Below are positions 15,796 to 22,271 of a DNA stretch of 35,809 nucleotides, piece by piece. How positions within the stretch are numbered: the first letter of the stretch is position 1; each line of letters opens with the position of its first letter. The notes beneath the pieces are model-generated. The model made no database searches. It was not told the DNA's origin and saw only the letters and a list, made by a program, of their open reading frames with translations. The DNA is taken from positions 1 to 35,809 of IMG/VR virus record IMGVR_UViG_3300005295_000043, one strand, 5' to 3'. The stretch is from a virus. The position numbers and the translations under genes are program-made.

Positions 15796-16241
15796 GCACC
15801 GGCTTTTCGGTGCCGTGGTCGGCGATCGGTTCGTTTGTGCTTGGCGGCGGGGGAACGGCCTTCCTGGTCAAGCTGTGGGATCATCGCCGGCGCAAGCGGG
15901 CGCAGAGCGACAGCGTCGCGCTTGACCTGGTCCAAGCGCAGGCGAAGCGGATCGATGATCTTGAGGCGCAGCATGGCGCATGCCAGCTGGAGATCGCGGC
16001 GCTGCATCAGCGCTATTCGGACATGCACGCCGATCTCGAAGCGCTGCTGCTGGCGATCGAGCTGGCACCGGAGAAGGCGGCCGAAGCGGTCGCGAAGATC
16101 CGGGGCAAGGGCAAGCTCAAGCTGGCGTCGGCGCGCGAGGCCGGTCAGATCGCGCAGTCCAGCGATCATGTCCGCGAACATGTCAACGCACCGCTCGCGA
16201 CCGCGAAAGCCGTGCGCACCGCAACTATTCCCAAAGACTAG
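15792..16241 (+). CDS. Membrane-anchored coiled-coil protein
   Basis: 149 residues. One transmembrane segment near residues 9-28 (Gly-rich) is followed by RRRKR, giving a likely N-out/C-in anchor. A long charged helix with heptad-like pattern (DLVQAQAKRIDDLEAQHGAC, YSDMHADLEALLLAIELAP) runs to about 105. It lies between the fiber and two structural genes. It might be a holin- or spanin-like lysis accessory or a protein affecting the host membrane, but a separate Rz/Rz1 pair exists further on. Confidence 0.72.
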   Translation: MSTGFSVPWSAIGSFVLGGGGTAFLVKLWDHRRRKRAQSDSVALDLVQAQAKRIDDLEAQHGACQLEIAALHQRYSDMHADLEALLLAIELAPEKAAEAVAKIRGKGKLKLASAREAGQIAQSSDHVREHVNAPLATAKAVRTATIPKD

Positions 16242-16256
16242 GAAAAGGAAGAAATC

Positions 16257-16718
16257 ATGGCCAACATCGCCTTTAATATCGCCAAGGGACGGGCGGTAGA
16301 ACTCTACAATCGGGTCAAATCGAACGACCCAGCCAACAGCGCGCTAATCATCGTCCCGATCGAAACCTCGGGGCTGGAAAGCGACGCCACGCTGATCGAC
16401 AAGGAGGATCTGGCGGCGGTACTGTCGGGCACGACAAACGAGCAGACGACGATGGGCCGAAAGACGCTGACGGACAGCGATCTGGCGGCGTTTCCTGCAC
16501 CGGATCACGCCAACAACCGTTACGATATCTCGCTGCCGACCACGACCTGGGCGGGGGCGAGCGGCAACGCGATCAGCAAATTGCTGGTCTGTTACGATCC
16601 GGACACCACCGCCGGAACCGATTCGTCGATCATCCCTGTCAGCCTGTTCGACTTCGCGCAGACGCCGTCCGGCGCTGACATCCAGATGACCGGTGCCGTT
16701 TTCTACCGCGCGTCCTGA
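16257..16718 (+). CDS. Phage structural protein of unknown role
   Basis: 153 residues; AAAAGGAAG precedes ATG 16257 by 5-10 bases. The sequence has features seen in small particle proteins of alphaproteobacterial phages: MANIAFNIAKGRAVELYNRV, NSALIIVPIETSGLE, RYDISLPTTTWAGASGNAISKLLVCYDPD and a final beta-rich part with VSLFDFAQTPSG. Position between fiber and adhesin genes suggests it is part of the tail tip or a side fiber. No catalytic motif is visible. Confidence 0.75.
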   Translation: MANIAFNIAKGRAVELYNRVKSNDPANSALIIVPIETSGLESDATLIDKEDLAAVLSGTTNEQTTMGRKTLTDSDLAAFPAPDHANNRYDISLPTTTWAGASGNAISKLLVCYDPDTTAGTDSSIIPVSLFDFAQTPSGADIQMTGAVFYRAS

Positions 16719-16735
16719 TCCAGGGCGGATAGGCC

Positions 16736-18316
16736 ATGGCGCTCTCGATCTCCAACCTCGGTGCCGGCCACGCCAACAGCACGAACAGCGGGACGAAGAG
16801 CCTTACGGCGACGCCGTCGAGCGCGGGCCGGCTGATCGTCGTCTTCACCGGCCACACGGGCTATTCCGGCTCGACCGCCCCGACCGACGACCAGGGCGGC
16901 ACCTATTCGCTGATCTGTGGCGCCGTGAAGAACGGCAGCGCCGACAAGTTGGAGGCGTGGGTCCGCGACCAACTCTCGCCGGCGGTATCGATGACGATCA
17001 CACATGCGCCGGGGGGCACGAGTGGCGGCTTCATCGCGGCGCAGCAGGTCAATAATATCAGCAAGGCGGGCCTGGACGCGATCGTCCAATATGCGACGGA
17101 GGATAACCAGAGCGCGGGCACGCCGGCGCCGACGTTCGGCGCAGCGGCGCAGAGCGCAAACGGCATCCTCGGGGTGCTGTTCAATGCCACCAATCCTTCG
17201 GGGATGACGGCGCCTTCCGGCTATACCGAGAGCTTCGACAGCGGCTATTCGAGCCCCACCACGGGTTATGAGGTTGCCCGACGCAACTCGGGTGAGACGG
17301 GCACGGCGATCAGCTGGGGAAGTTCCTCAGCCTCGGTGTTCTGCTCGATCGTGCTTGAGATCGACGCAAGCCAGGGCGGCCCGGCTGGACGTGCCGACGA
17401 AACCGATGCCGCGCTTGCGCTGGCGGCGGTACAGAGCACAGCGGCCGGGCTGGCGAGCGGATCGGAAACCGCCCTCGCTCTGGCGGCGGTCCAGATCGCG
17501 GGCGTCGGGCGCGCTGATGAAAGCGACAGCGCGCTGGCGCTCTCGACCGGGCAGGGCGGCGTCGCCGGGCTGGCGGAAGAGAGCGATGCAAGCCTTGCGC
17601 TGGCGGCCGTGCAGGCCCTTGCAGCGGGACTGGCGAGCGCGACGGATAGCGCCGCGGCGCTCGGATCGGCCCGCCCCGTCGGATCAGCTGGCGAGACGGA
17701 CGCCGCGCTCGCGCTGGCGGCTGTCCAGGCCGCTGCCGTCGGGCTCTCGACCGAAGCCGACAGCGGTTTCGCGCTGGCGGGGGTGCAGCGCGCCGCCGTC
17801 GGACTGGCGACCGAAACGGGAAGCACCCTCGCGCTGGGCGGCGTGCAGATTCGCGCGGCCGCGCTCGCTGGAACATCGGATATCGCGTTGGCGCTTGCGG
17901 CGGTCCAGATCGGCGACGCCGGGCTGGCGAGCGAAGCCGACAGCGCGCTGGCGTTGCCGTCCACGCTGGGGGGGGCCGCCGGGCGTGCCGACGAAAGCGA
18001 TGCCGCGCTGGCGCTGGTGGCGGTCCAGATCCGCGCGGCCGGGCTTGTGGTCGAAACCGACAGCGCCCTGGCGCTTGCCGCGGTCCAACTTGTCGCCGTC
18101 GGGCTGGCGGCGGTCAATGACAATGCGCTGGCGCTGGGCAGCGCGTCGCCGGCCGGGCTCAGCAGCGAGACGGACTTCGCGCTCGCATTGACGGGCGGCG
18201 GGACCGTGGAACCGCTGCCCGAGCGCCGCCACCGGCCGAATACCTGGCGCGATCGAAAATGGGTGAAGGATCGGCTTCACCCGTGGCGGCCGCAATCGGG
18301 GGTGCTCGGCTGGTAG
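16736..18316 (+). CDS. Adhesin-like protein with fourteen 20-residue repeats
   Basis: 526 residues. Residues 1 to about 215 form a Gly/Ser/Thr-rich beta domain (PSSAGRLIVVFTGHTGYSG, SIVLEIDASQGG). Residues about 217-489 are fourteen degenerate copies of a 20-residue unit, consensus AGLAxETDSALALAAVQxxA. The tail is basic and Trp-rich (RRHRPNTWRDRKWVKDRLHPW), possibly a docking segment. The regular period suggests an elongated repeat stalk exposed on the tail. ATG 16736 has only a weak ribosome site (GGGCGG) upstream. Confidence 0.78.
   Translation: MALSISNLGAGHANSTNSGTKSLTATPSSAGRLIVVFTGHTGYSGSTAPTDDQGGTYSLICGAVKNGSADKLEAWVRDQLSPAVSMTITHAPGGTSGGFIAAQQVNNISKAGLDAIVQYATEDNQSAGTPAPTFGAAAQSANGILGVLFNATNPSGMTAPSGYTESFDSGYSSPTTGYEVARRNSGETGTAISWGSSSASVFCSIVLEIDASQGGPAGRADETDAALALAAVQSTAAGLASGSETALALAAVQIAGVGRADESDSALALSTGQGGVAGLAEESDASLALAAVQALAAGLASATDSAAALGSARPVGSAGETDAALALAAVQAAAVGLSTEADSGFALAGVQRAAVGLATETGSTLALGGVQIRAAALAGTSDIALALAAVQIGDAGLASEADSALALPSTLGGAAGRADESDAALALVAVQIRAAGLVVETDSALALAAVQLVAVGLAAVNDNALALGSASPAGLSSETDFALALTGGGTVEPLPERRHRPNTWRDRKWVKDRLHPWRPQSGVLGW
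17384..18202 (+). repeat. Tandem 60-bp coding repeats (about 13.6 units)
   Basis: The DNA repeats with a 60-bp period in register with the reading frame, each unit encoding 20 residues around (E/S)(T/S)DxALALAAVQ. Units keep the amino-acid pattern while many third positions differ, so the array is old or under protein-level selection. Two units are short by one or two residues (near 17645-17690 and 18110-18150). Confidence 0.85.
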
Positions 18317-18357
18317 CCGCGCGCGCTGACGCTCAATTTTTTCAACGGGAGACAGAT

Positions 18358-18840
18358 ATGCAAAGCGCCATAGGCTGGCCGCTCGCCCGGAATCGCATCC
18401 GGCGCGGGGCGGTCTCGAACACCTTCGGCATGGTACGGCACCAGGCCAATGGTGCGCCGCGCGCGCATCAGGGCTGGGATTTCGAGGCGCCGATCGGCAC
18501 GGCCTGCTTTGCCATCGCCGATGGGCGGGTCGCGCTGATCTATGACAGCAAGGATTATGGCCGGGTTGCCGTGCTGTCCTTCCTGTTCGAAGGGCGCGAG
18601 CTGTTCGCCGCCTATGCGCATCTGAGCGCAGTCGAAGTGGCGCAGGGCGAGGCGGTTCGAAAAGGCCAGTGCATCGCGCTGACCGGCGACAGCGGCAACG
18701 CGCGTGGGATGACCGGGCCGGATCTCCATCTGCATTTCGAGATCCGTACCGAGCCGCGGCCGGGGCGCGGGCTCGCGGGGCGGCTCAGTCCGTTGCACGT
18801 CTTCGGCGAAGTGCCGCTGAAAAAGGCGATCGAGGCATGA
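18358..18840 (+). CDS. M23 family (LytM/lysostaphin-type) endopeptidase
   Basis: 160 residues from ATG 18358, which follows ACGGGAGACAGAT; the in-frame ATG at 18259 lies inside the adhesin gene. The zinc-site residues are present: H37 and D41 (HQGWDFEAPIGT), H88 (AYAHLS) and H124/H126 (LHLHFEIR). M23 enzymes cut peptidoglycan cross-links. It has no signal peptide, so it could act as the endolysin once holins open the membrane, or be carried on the virion. It overlaps the next gene by 4 bases. Confidence 0.9.
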   Translation: MQSAIGWPLARNRIRRGAVSNTFGMVRHQANGAPRAHQGWDFEAPIGTACFAIADGRVALIYDSKDYGRVAVLSFLFEGRELFAAYAHLSAVEVAQGEAVRKGQCIALTGDSGNARGMTGPDLHLHFEIRTEPRPGRGLAGRLSPLHVFGEVPLKKAIEA

Positions 18841-19067
18841 GTGTCGGTCCGGGGCGCACGCTCAATGCGGCCGAAGCGGAAGCCTATCTCGGCGGCGACT
18901 TCATGGCGCTGTTTCGGCAGCAACTCATGCTTGTGATGCTCGATCGGTTGGGCGGCGAAGTGACGATCCCGGTCGCCGAGGTCGATGCCACGGGCCGTTT
19001 CACCATGAGCATGGATGTCAACCAGCTCGCCGGGACCTTCACCCTGAAGCTTGGGAAGAAGCAATGA
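18837..19067 (+). CDS. Small protein of unknown function in the lysis region
   Basis: 76 residues starting at the ATGA overlap with the M23 gene. The sequence has an N-terminal helix (NAAEAEAYLGGDFMALFRQQLMLVMLDRLGGE) and a beta-rich end (VTIPVAEVDATGRFTMSMDV, AGTFTLKLGKKQ). It overlaps the next gene by 4 bases, so all three are coupled. No family is recognised. Confidence 0.75.
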   Translation: MSVGPGRTLNAAEAEAYLGGDFMALFRQQLMLVMLDRLGGEVTIPVAEVDATGRFTMSMDVNQLAGTFTLKLGKKQ

Positions 19068-19468
19068 TCCCGGTTTTTCAGACCTTCACTGTCGCGAACG
19101 ATGGTGCCGGCAATTGCTTCAACGCTTGTGTCGCCTCGATCCTGGAAATGCCGCTGCGTGATGTGTGCCAAGTGCTTCCGTCCTTCGAAGGGGATTATTG
19201 GCGCGAATGGGAAATCTGGCTGGCGAGCCGCAATCTGGAAATCAATCTGCGTCCATTGAGCGAGGGGCCGCCTAAAGGCTTTGCTATCGCAACCGGATAT
19301 GGCGGTCGCGTCTATCCCGAAGGCCATGCCCGCGCGGGGCGGCCCATTCGACACGCGGCCGTCGTCTTCAACGGGCAGCTGATTCATGACCCTTTCCCCG
19401 GCGCCGAAAGCTTCGACGGGGTTGAGTATTATTGGACGCTCGATCCTATGAACGCGATCGTCGCCTGA
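19064..19468 (+). CDS. Papain-like/C39-like candidate cysteine hydrolase
   Basis: 134 residues. A GNCFNACVASILEMPLRDV segment near the N-terminus places C18 at the start of a helix. H97 lies in IRHAAVVFNG and D109 in HDPF, the Cys...His...Asp order of papain-like and C39-like folds. Related small proteins with this pattern are widespread in phages, and their substrate is not known to me. Its place between the M23 peptidase and the holin-like gene suggests an envelope-directed or host-directed hydrolase. There is no signal peptide or membrane segment. Confidence 0.7.
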   Translation: MIPVFQTFTVANDGAGNCFNACVASILEMPLRDVCQVLPSFEGDYWREWEIWLASRNLEINLRPLSEGPPKGFAIATGYGGRVYPEGHARAGRPIRHAAVVFNGQLIHDPFPGAESFDGVEYYWTLDPMNAIVA

Positions 19469-19550
19469 TCAATCGCCGCGCAACTCGGCTTCGGCCGGTG
19501 CGGGATCGGCCTCAGCATGCCGAATAACTGCCTTCCTCTCTGAAAAGGAC

Positions 19551-19730
19551 ATGATGATGATAGACTGGATAATTGCGCGGCTGCGTGAGCCTTCAACCTA
19601 TGCCGGCCTGGCCGGGCTTGCCGCTGCGGTCGGATTGTCGGACCCGCAATGGCAGGCGATTTCCGTCGCCGTGATGGGCGTTGCGGGCCTGCTCGCGGTG
19701 TTCATCCATGAGCGCACGCCGGAAGCCTGA
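19551..19730 (+). CDS. Small holin-like membrane protein
   Basis: Up to 59 residues; three ATG codons stand in a row (19551, 19554, 19557) after AAGGAC, and spacing favours the second or third. The first helix contains AGLAGLAAAVGL and the second, WQAISVAVMGVAGLLAVFI, is clearly transmembrane. The ending HERTPEA is charged. Two weakly separated hydrophobic segments, small size and location directly before Rz/Rz1 point to a holin or pinholin. It ends in TGATG, overlapping the Rz start. Confidence 0.72.
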   Translation: MMMIDWIIARLREPSTYAGLAGLAAAVGLSDPQWQAISVAVMGVAGLLAVFIHERTPEA

Positions 19731-20146
19731 TGCTGGCGAAGCTTGTCACGGGGGCGGGCGCCATCGCGCTCGCCCTCTTTCTCGCCTGGATGTACGGCAA
19801 CGCGCGCTATGACGCCGGCAAGCTGGCCGAGCGGGATGCGTGGCACGTCGCCTCGATCGATGCCGAACGGCAGCGCGGCGACGAACGGATCGCCGACTAT
19901 GCGAGGGGTGCCGCTGCTGTCGGCCATTATGCCGATCAGGTCGGCGCACTCGCGGCCTCCGCGCTCAAATCTCAGATGACTGTGAGGGATTATGCTCAAA
20001 CCGCTGCTGGGCGCGTGCAGTGCCTTTCTGCTGACCGGGTGCTTGGGATTGACGCGGACGCCGCCGGCCTCGGTTTCTTCACGCCCTCAACCGCCCCAGG
20101 CCGTGACGGAACGCTGCACGCGGACGCCGATCGCGCGCAACCCTGA
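19730..20146 (+). CDS. Rz: Inner-membrane spanin (Rz-like)
   Basis: 138 residues. A single N-terminal transmembrane helix (residues about 4-22, GAGAIALALFLAWMYG) is followed by a periplasmic charged helix (DAGKLAERDAWHVASIDAERQRGDERIADYARG). This is the type II membrane layout of i-spanins. Identity rests mainly on architecture and on the lipoprotein gene nested in its 3' half in the +1 frame, the classic Rz/Rz1 arrangement. It would pair with Rz1 to fuse inner and outer membranes at lysis. Confidence 0.8.
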   Translation: MLAKLVTGAGAIALALFLAWMYGNARYDAGKLAERDAWHVASIDAERQRGDERIADYARGAAAVGHYADQVGALAASALKSQMTVRDYAQTAAGRVQCLSADRVLGIDADAAGLGFFTPSTAPGRDGTLHADADRAQP

Positions 20147-20255
20147 CGGTTCGCTGGCGAGCTGGCAGGCCGAACAGGCGCTTCGCGCCCGCGATCGCGA
20201 CCTGAAGGCTTGCGACGACAAGCGCCAGCTCGCGGTCGATGCCTGGCCGAACTGA
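19992..20255 (+). CDS. Rz1: Outer-membrane spanin lipoprotein (Rz1-like), overlapping Rz
   Basis: 87 residues. The N-terminus MLKPLLGACSAFLLTGCLG is a lipoprotein signal with lipobox LLTGC (Cys17 would be lipidated). The next part is Pro-rich (TRTPPASVSSRPQPP), as in Rz1 proteins, then a short helix (ASWQAEQALRARDRDLKACDDK). It begins inside Rz in the +1 frame and runs 109 bases past the end of Rz. This partly nested form is known for spanin pairs. Confidence 0.82.
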   Translation: MLKPLLGACSAFLLTGCLGLTRTPPASVSSRPQPPQAVTERCTRTPIARNPDGSLASWQAEQALRARDRDLKACDDKRQLAVDAWPN

Positions 20256-20277
20256 TTTTTCACCGAAAGGACTATTG

Positions 20278-21342
20278 ATGCGAAGATATATGATGCTGGC
20301 CGCGATCGTCGCGGCCGCGCTGCTGCCCGCTGCCCCTGCGCTTGCCGACAAGGCCGCTGATGCGCGCTACATCCTGGCGCATCCCGAGAAGAATTACAGC
20401 GCCGATCAGGTAGCCTGGGCGAAGTCCTATCTGGCACCGATCGCGCCCGCGCCTGTCGCCGCCGTGGAAGCTCCCGCGCCCGCGCCGGCGGCCAGGGTGG
20501 TTTCCGGTCAGACGGCACTGCTGAACCTGCTTTCGGGTGCGAAGGGCGGCGAAACCTTCGCGCTCGCGCCTGGCGGCTACAGCGCCAATATCAGCGGCAT
20601 CCGCAAGTCGCCGCCGGTGATCCTGATCGGCCAGCCCGGCGTCAAATTCTCGGCCGGTGTGATCAAGAATGCGGCGGGTCTCACCTTTCGCGGCATTCGG
20701 TTCGCCGGGTCGGCGGGAATGGCGCCGGGCCAGGCGGTGGTGCGGCTGGAAAACAGCGAGGCGATCAGCTTCGAAGATGGCGAATTCGACGGGGTCGATC
20801 ACACCGGCACTGCCGTTTTCGGCCGAACCGCCGACAATCGCAATATCCGCATCGCCGGCAACAGCATCAGCGATCTGAGCCGGGGCGTCGTCTTCTATGG
20901 CGGCGCGGGCATCCGGACCGAAGGCAATGCCTTTTCAGGGATAGGTGATGACTGCATCGATTATTCGAACCTGACGCCCTATGGCGCTATCCGCAACACG
21001 ATCAGCCGCAACACCGCGCGCAACAGCTTCTACAATCCGGGCAGCCACCGCGATTTCGCGCAGCTGATGGCGAATCGCGGGCTGGACGTGGTGGCGAACG
21101 ATCTCTGGTTTGATGGGCAGGCGATCAACGATTTCGGATCGCCGAAGTCAAACCTCGATCTCAATGTGATCGGCAACGTCGTGCGGATGATCAGCTATAA
21201 CAATGCGATCCGGTTCGACCTGCCGGGCACCACCGGCGCGGCGAACGACAATCAGGTCACCTCGGGCAAGGTCAAGGCGACCATGCGCATTCCCGCCACG
21301 ATGACCAAGCGGGGCAACACGATCGACGGCAAGCCTTACTGA
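20278..21342 (+). CDS. Secreted right-handed beta-helix (pectate-lyase-like) protein
   Basis: 354 residues; AAAGGA lies 8-13 bases before ATG 20278. A Sec signal peptide (MRRYMMLAAIVAAALLPAA, cut after ALA) precedes a charged linker and an Ala/Pro hinge (APAPVAAVEAPAPAPAA). The rest has regular beta-helix coils (NAAGLTFRGIRF, NSEAISFEDGEFDGV, NRNIRIAGNSISDLSRGVVFYGGAGIRTEGNAFSGI). Such folds often bind or cleave polysaccharide. A signal peptide is unusual for a virion protein, so export by the host cell is likely. Its substrate and its catalysis are unproven. The stop abuts that of hicB. Confidence 0.82.
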   Translation: MRRYMMLAAIVAAALLPAAPALADKAADARYILAHPEKNYSADQVAWAKSYLAPIAPAPVAAVEAPAPAPAARVVSGQTALLNLLSGAKGGETFALAPGGYSANISGIRKSPPVILIGQPGVKFSAGVIKNAAGLTFRGIRFAGSAGMAPGQAVVRLENSEAISFEDGEFDGVDHTGTAVFGRTADNRNIRIAGNSISDLSRGVVFYGGAGIRTEGNAFSGIGDDCIDYSNLTPYGAIRNTISRNTARNSFYNPGSHRDFAQLMANRGLDVVANDLWFDGQAINDFGSPKSNLDLNVIGNVVRMISYNNAIRFDLPGTTGAANDNQVTSGKVKATMRIPATMTKRGNTIDGKPY

Positions 21343-21729
21343 TCAGGCTGGCGTTCGCAGTGCCGCGCGCGCCGCATCCGAGAGGAAGCGCGAGCGGTTG
21401 CCCGCGACGCGATCGATCGCGGCCAGCAAGCCTTCGTCGAGCATGACGTTGACCCTGACGGCCTTGCCGGGACGCTCTGCCCGAACGAGGATGCGCGCGA
21501 CTTCGTCCACTTCCGGATCGGCCTCGATCGCATCAAGCTCGGATGGATCGGCGAGCTTATCGCCATGTTCGGCCGAAACGAGCAAATGACCGTCAAGGGC
21601 CTGCTCGGCGTTGCGCGCGGCTTCCTGTACGGTGGCGCCAGCTGAGGCGCAGCCGGGAAGATCCGGGAAAAACACGCTGTATCCGTCGGCTGCGCGTTCG
21701 ACGATCGCTGGATAAAAAACGGTGGCCAT
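21343..21729 (-). CDS. hicB: HicB antitoxin
   Basis: 128 residues. Residues 1-60 are the HicB RNase-H-like fold (YPAIVERAADGYSVFFPDLPGC, GATVQEAARNAEQAL). The C-terminus (RVNVMLDEGLLAAIDRVAG, RSRFLSDAARAAL) is a ribbon-helix-helix DNA-binding domain. AGGAGG lies 5 bases before ATG 21729, a strong site that would favour antitoxin over toxin. It follows hicA by 38 bases. HicB neutralises HicA and normally represses the operon. Confidence 0.92.
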   Translation of the reverse strand: MATVFYPAIVERAADGYSVFFPDLPGCASAGATVQEAARNAEQALDGHLLVSAEHGDKLADPSELDAIEADPEVDEVARILVRAERPGKAVRVNVMLDEGLLAAIDRVAGNRSRFLSDAARAALRTPA

Positions 21730-21767
21730 TACTGCCTCCTGTGTGGTGGTTACATTGGGGCGGGCTC

Positions 21768-21956
21768 TTATCTGAGCTTCACCCCGCTTTGCTTCTCGAT
21801 ACTCTTGAGCGTCCCGATCGCCATGTCCGCCTTCGGGTGCGGAACGGTGACTGTGCCGCCCTTGGTATGGTGCCGGAATTGCTTGTGGCTTCCGGACTGG
21901 CGAACCTCGAACCATCCATCTTTTTCGATCTTCTTGATGACTTCGCCGCTACGCAT
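21768..21956 (-). CDS. hicA: HicA mRNA interferase toxin
   Basis: 62 residues, the usual HicA length. The dsRBD-like fold and catalytic His are visible: GEVIKKIEKDGWFEVRQSGSHKQF (H24), then GGTVTVPHPKADMAIGTLKSIEKQSG. HicA cleaves mRNA when free of HicB. ATG 21956 was chosen because an earlier in-frame start adds 19 residues outside the family; AAGGGCGGC gives a moderate ribosome site. Beside attP, the pair could act as an addiction module or as an anti-phage device. Confidence 0.92.
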   Translation of the reverse strand: MRSGEVIKKIEKDGWFEVRQSGSHKQFRHHTKGGTVTVPHPKADMAIGTLKSIEKQSGVKLR

Positions 21957-21972
21957 CTTGCCGCCCTTTCGA

Positions 21973-22033
21973 TACACATCATATACACACTCACGGAAGC
22001 GCGCGCAAGCCAAATCTACACACTAGCTACACA
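21973..22033 (-). promoter_or_regulatory. hicAB promoter region with four phased TACACA repeats
   Basis: TACACA on the + strand (TGTGTA on the transcribed side) occurs at 21973, 21984, 22017 and 22028, spacings 11, 33 and 11 bp, so all copies face the same side of the helix. A candidate -10 (TATATG/TATGAT) lies among them. HicB's RHH domain is the obvious candidate ligand; integrase or Xis binding to the attP arm is the alternative. Confidence 0.5.
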
Positions 22034-22061
22034 TTAACTGCACCGACCAAGCTAAGGATTT

Positions 22062-22271
22062 TTTAACCCATGGTGGTTTCTGGCGCAGATTTCCGTGCAC
22101 CACTACCGGCCACATTTTGGATAAGCGCCATTGATTCTAGGGCAGATTTCCTGTCCACGGCGAAAACACGGGTTCGAGTCCCGTTGGGGTCACCAGCCGC
22201 AGAAATCCGTGGGTATAGGTAAGCGGCACTGCCGCAGTTTAACCCACCTTGGCGATCTGATTTAACCCACC
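22062..22271. other. attP region: tRNA identity segment flanked by two sets of direct repeats
   Basis: Three 13-bp direct repeats near GCAGATTTCCGTG start at 22085, 22142 and 22199, exactly 57 bp apart; copies 1 and 3 match at 11 of 13 positions. A second motif, TTTAACCCA, occurs at 22062, 22238 and 22261 (the last two extend to TTTAACCCACC). The tRNA 3' end lies between repeats two and three. The layout of core plus arm-type sites next to int fits an intact attP. Confidence 0.7.
22168..22195 (+). other. 3' end of a tRNA gene (att core identity segment)
   Basis: ACGGG-TTCGAGT-CCCGT (22168-22184) is a perfect T-arm, followed by a 7-base acceptor strand TGGGGTC, discriminator A and CCA. No D-arm, anticodon arm or matching 5' acceptor strand (GACCCCA) precedes it, so this is not a whole tRNA. 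It would restore the 3' end of the host tRNA gene after integration. The amino-acid identity cannot be read from this part. Confidence 0.82.

Noticed and set aside
17266-18123. Ala/Ser-rich minus-strand frame and CRISPR-like periodicity in the 60-bp repeats
   Set aside because: The period is in register with the + strand gene, units diverge at synonymous sites and there are no unique spacers between constant repeats, so it is a coding repeat, not CRISPR.
18259-18357. N-terminal extension of the M23 peptidase
   Set aside because: It lies within the adhesin gene and lacks a ribosome site; ATG 18358 has a clear one and gives a complete domain.
22168-22195. Complete tRNA gene
   Set aside because: Only the T-arm, acceptor 3' strand and CCA are present; no GACCCCA 5' strand, D-arm or anticodon arm lies upstream at tRNA distance.
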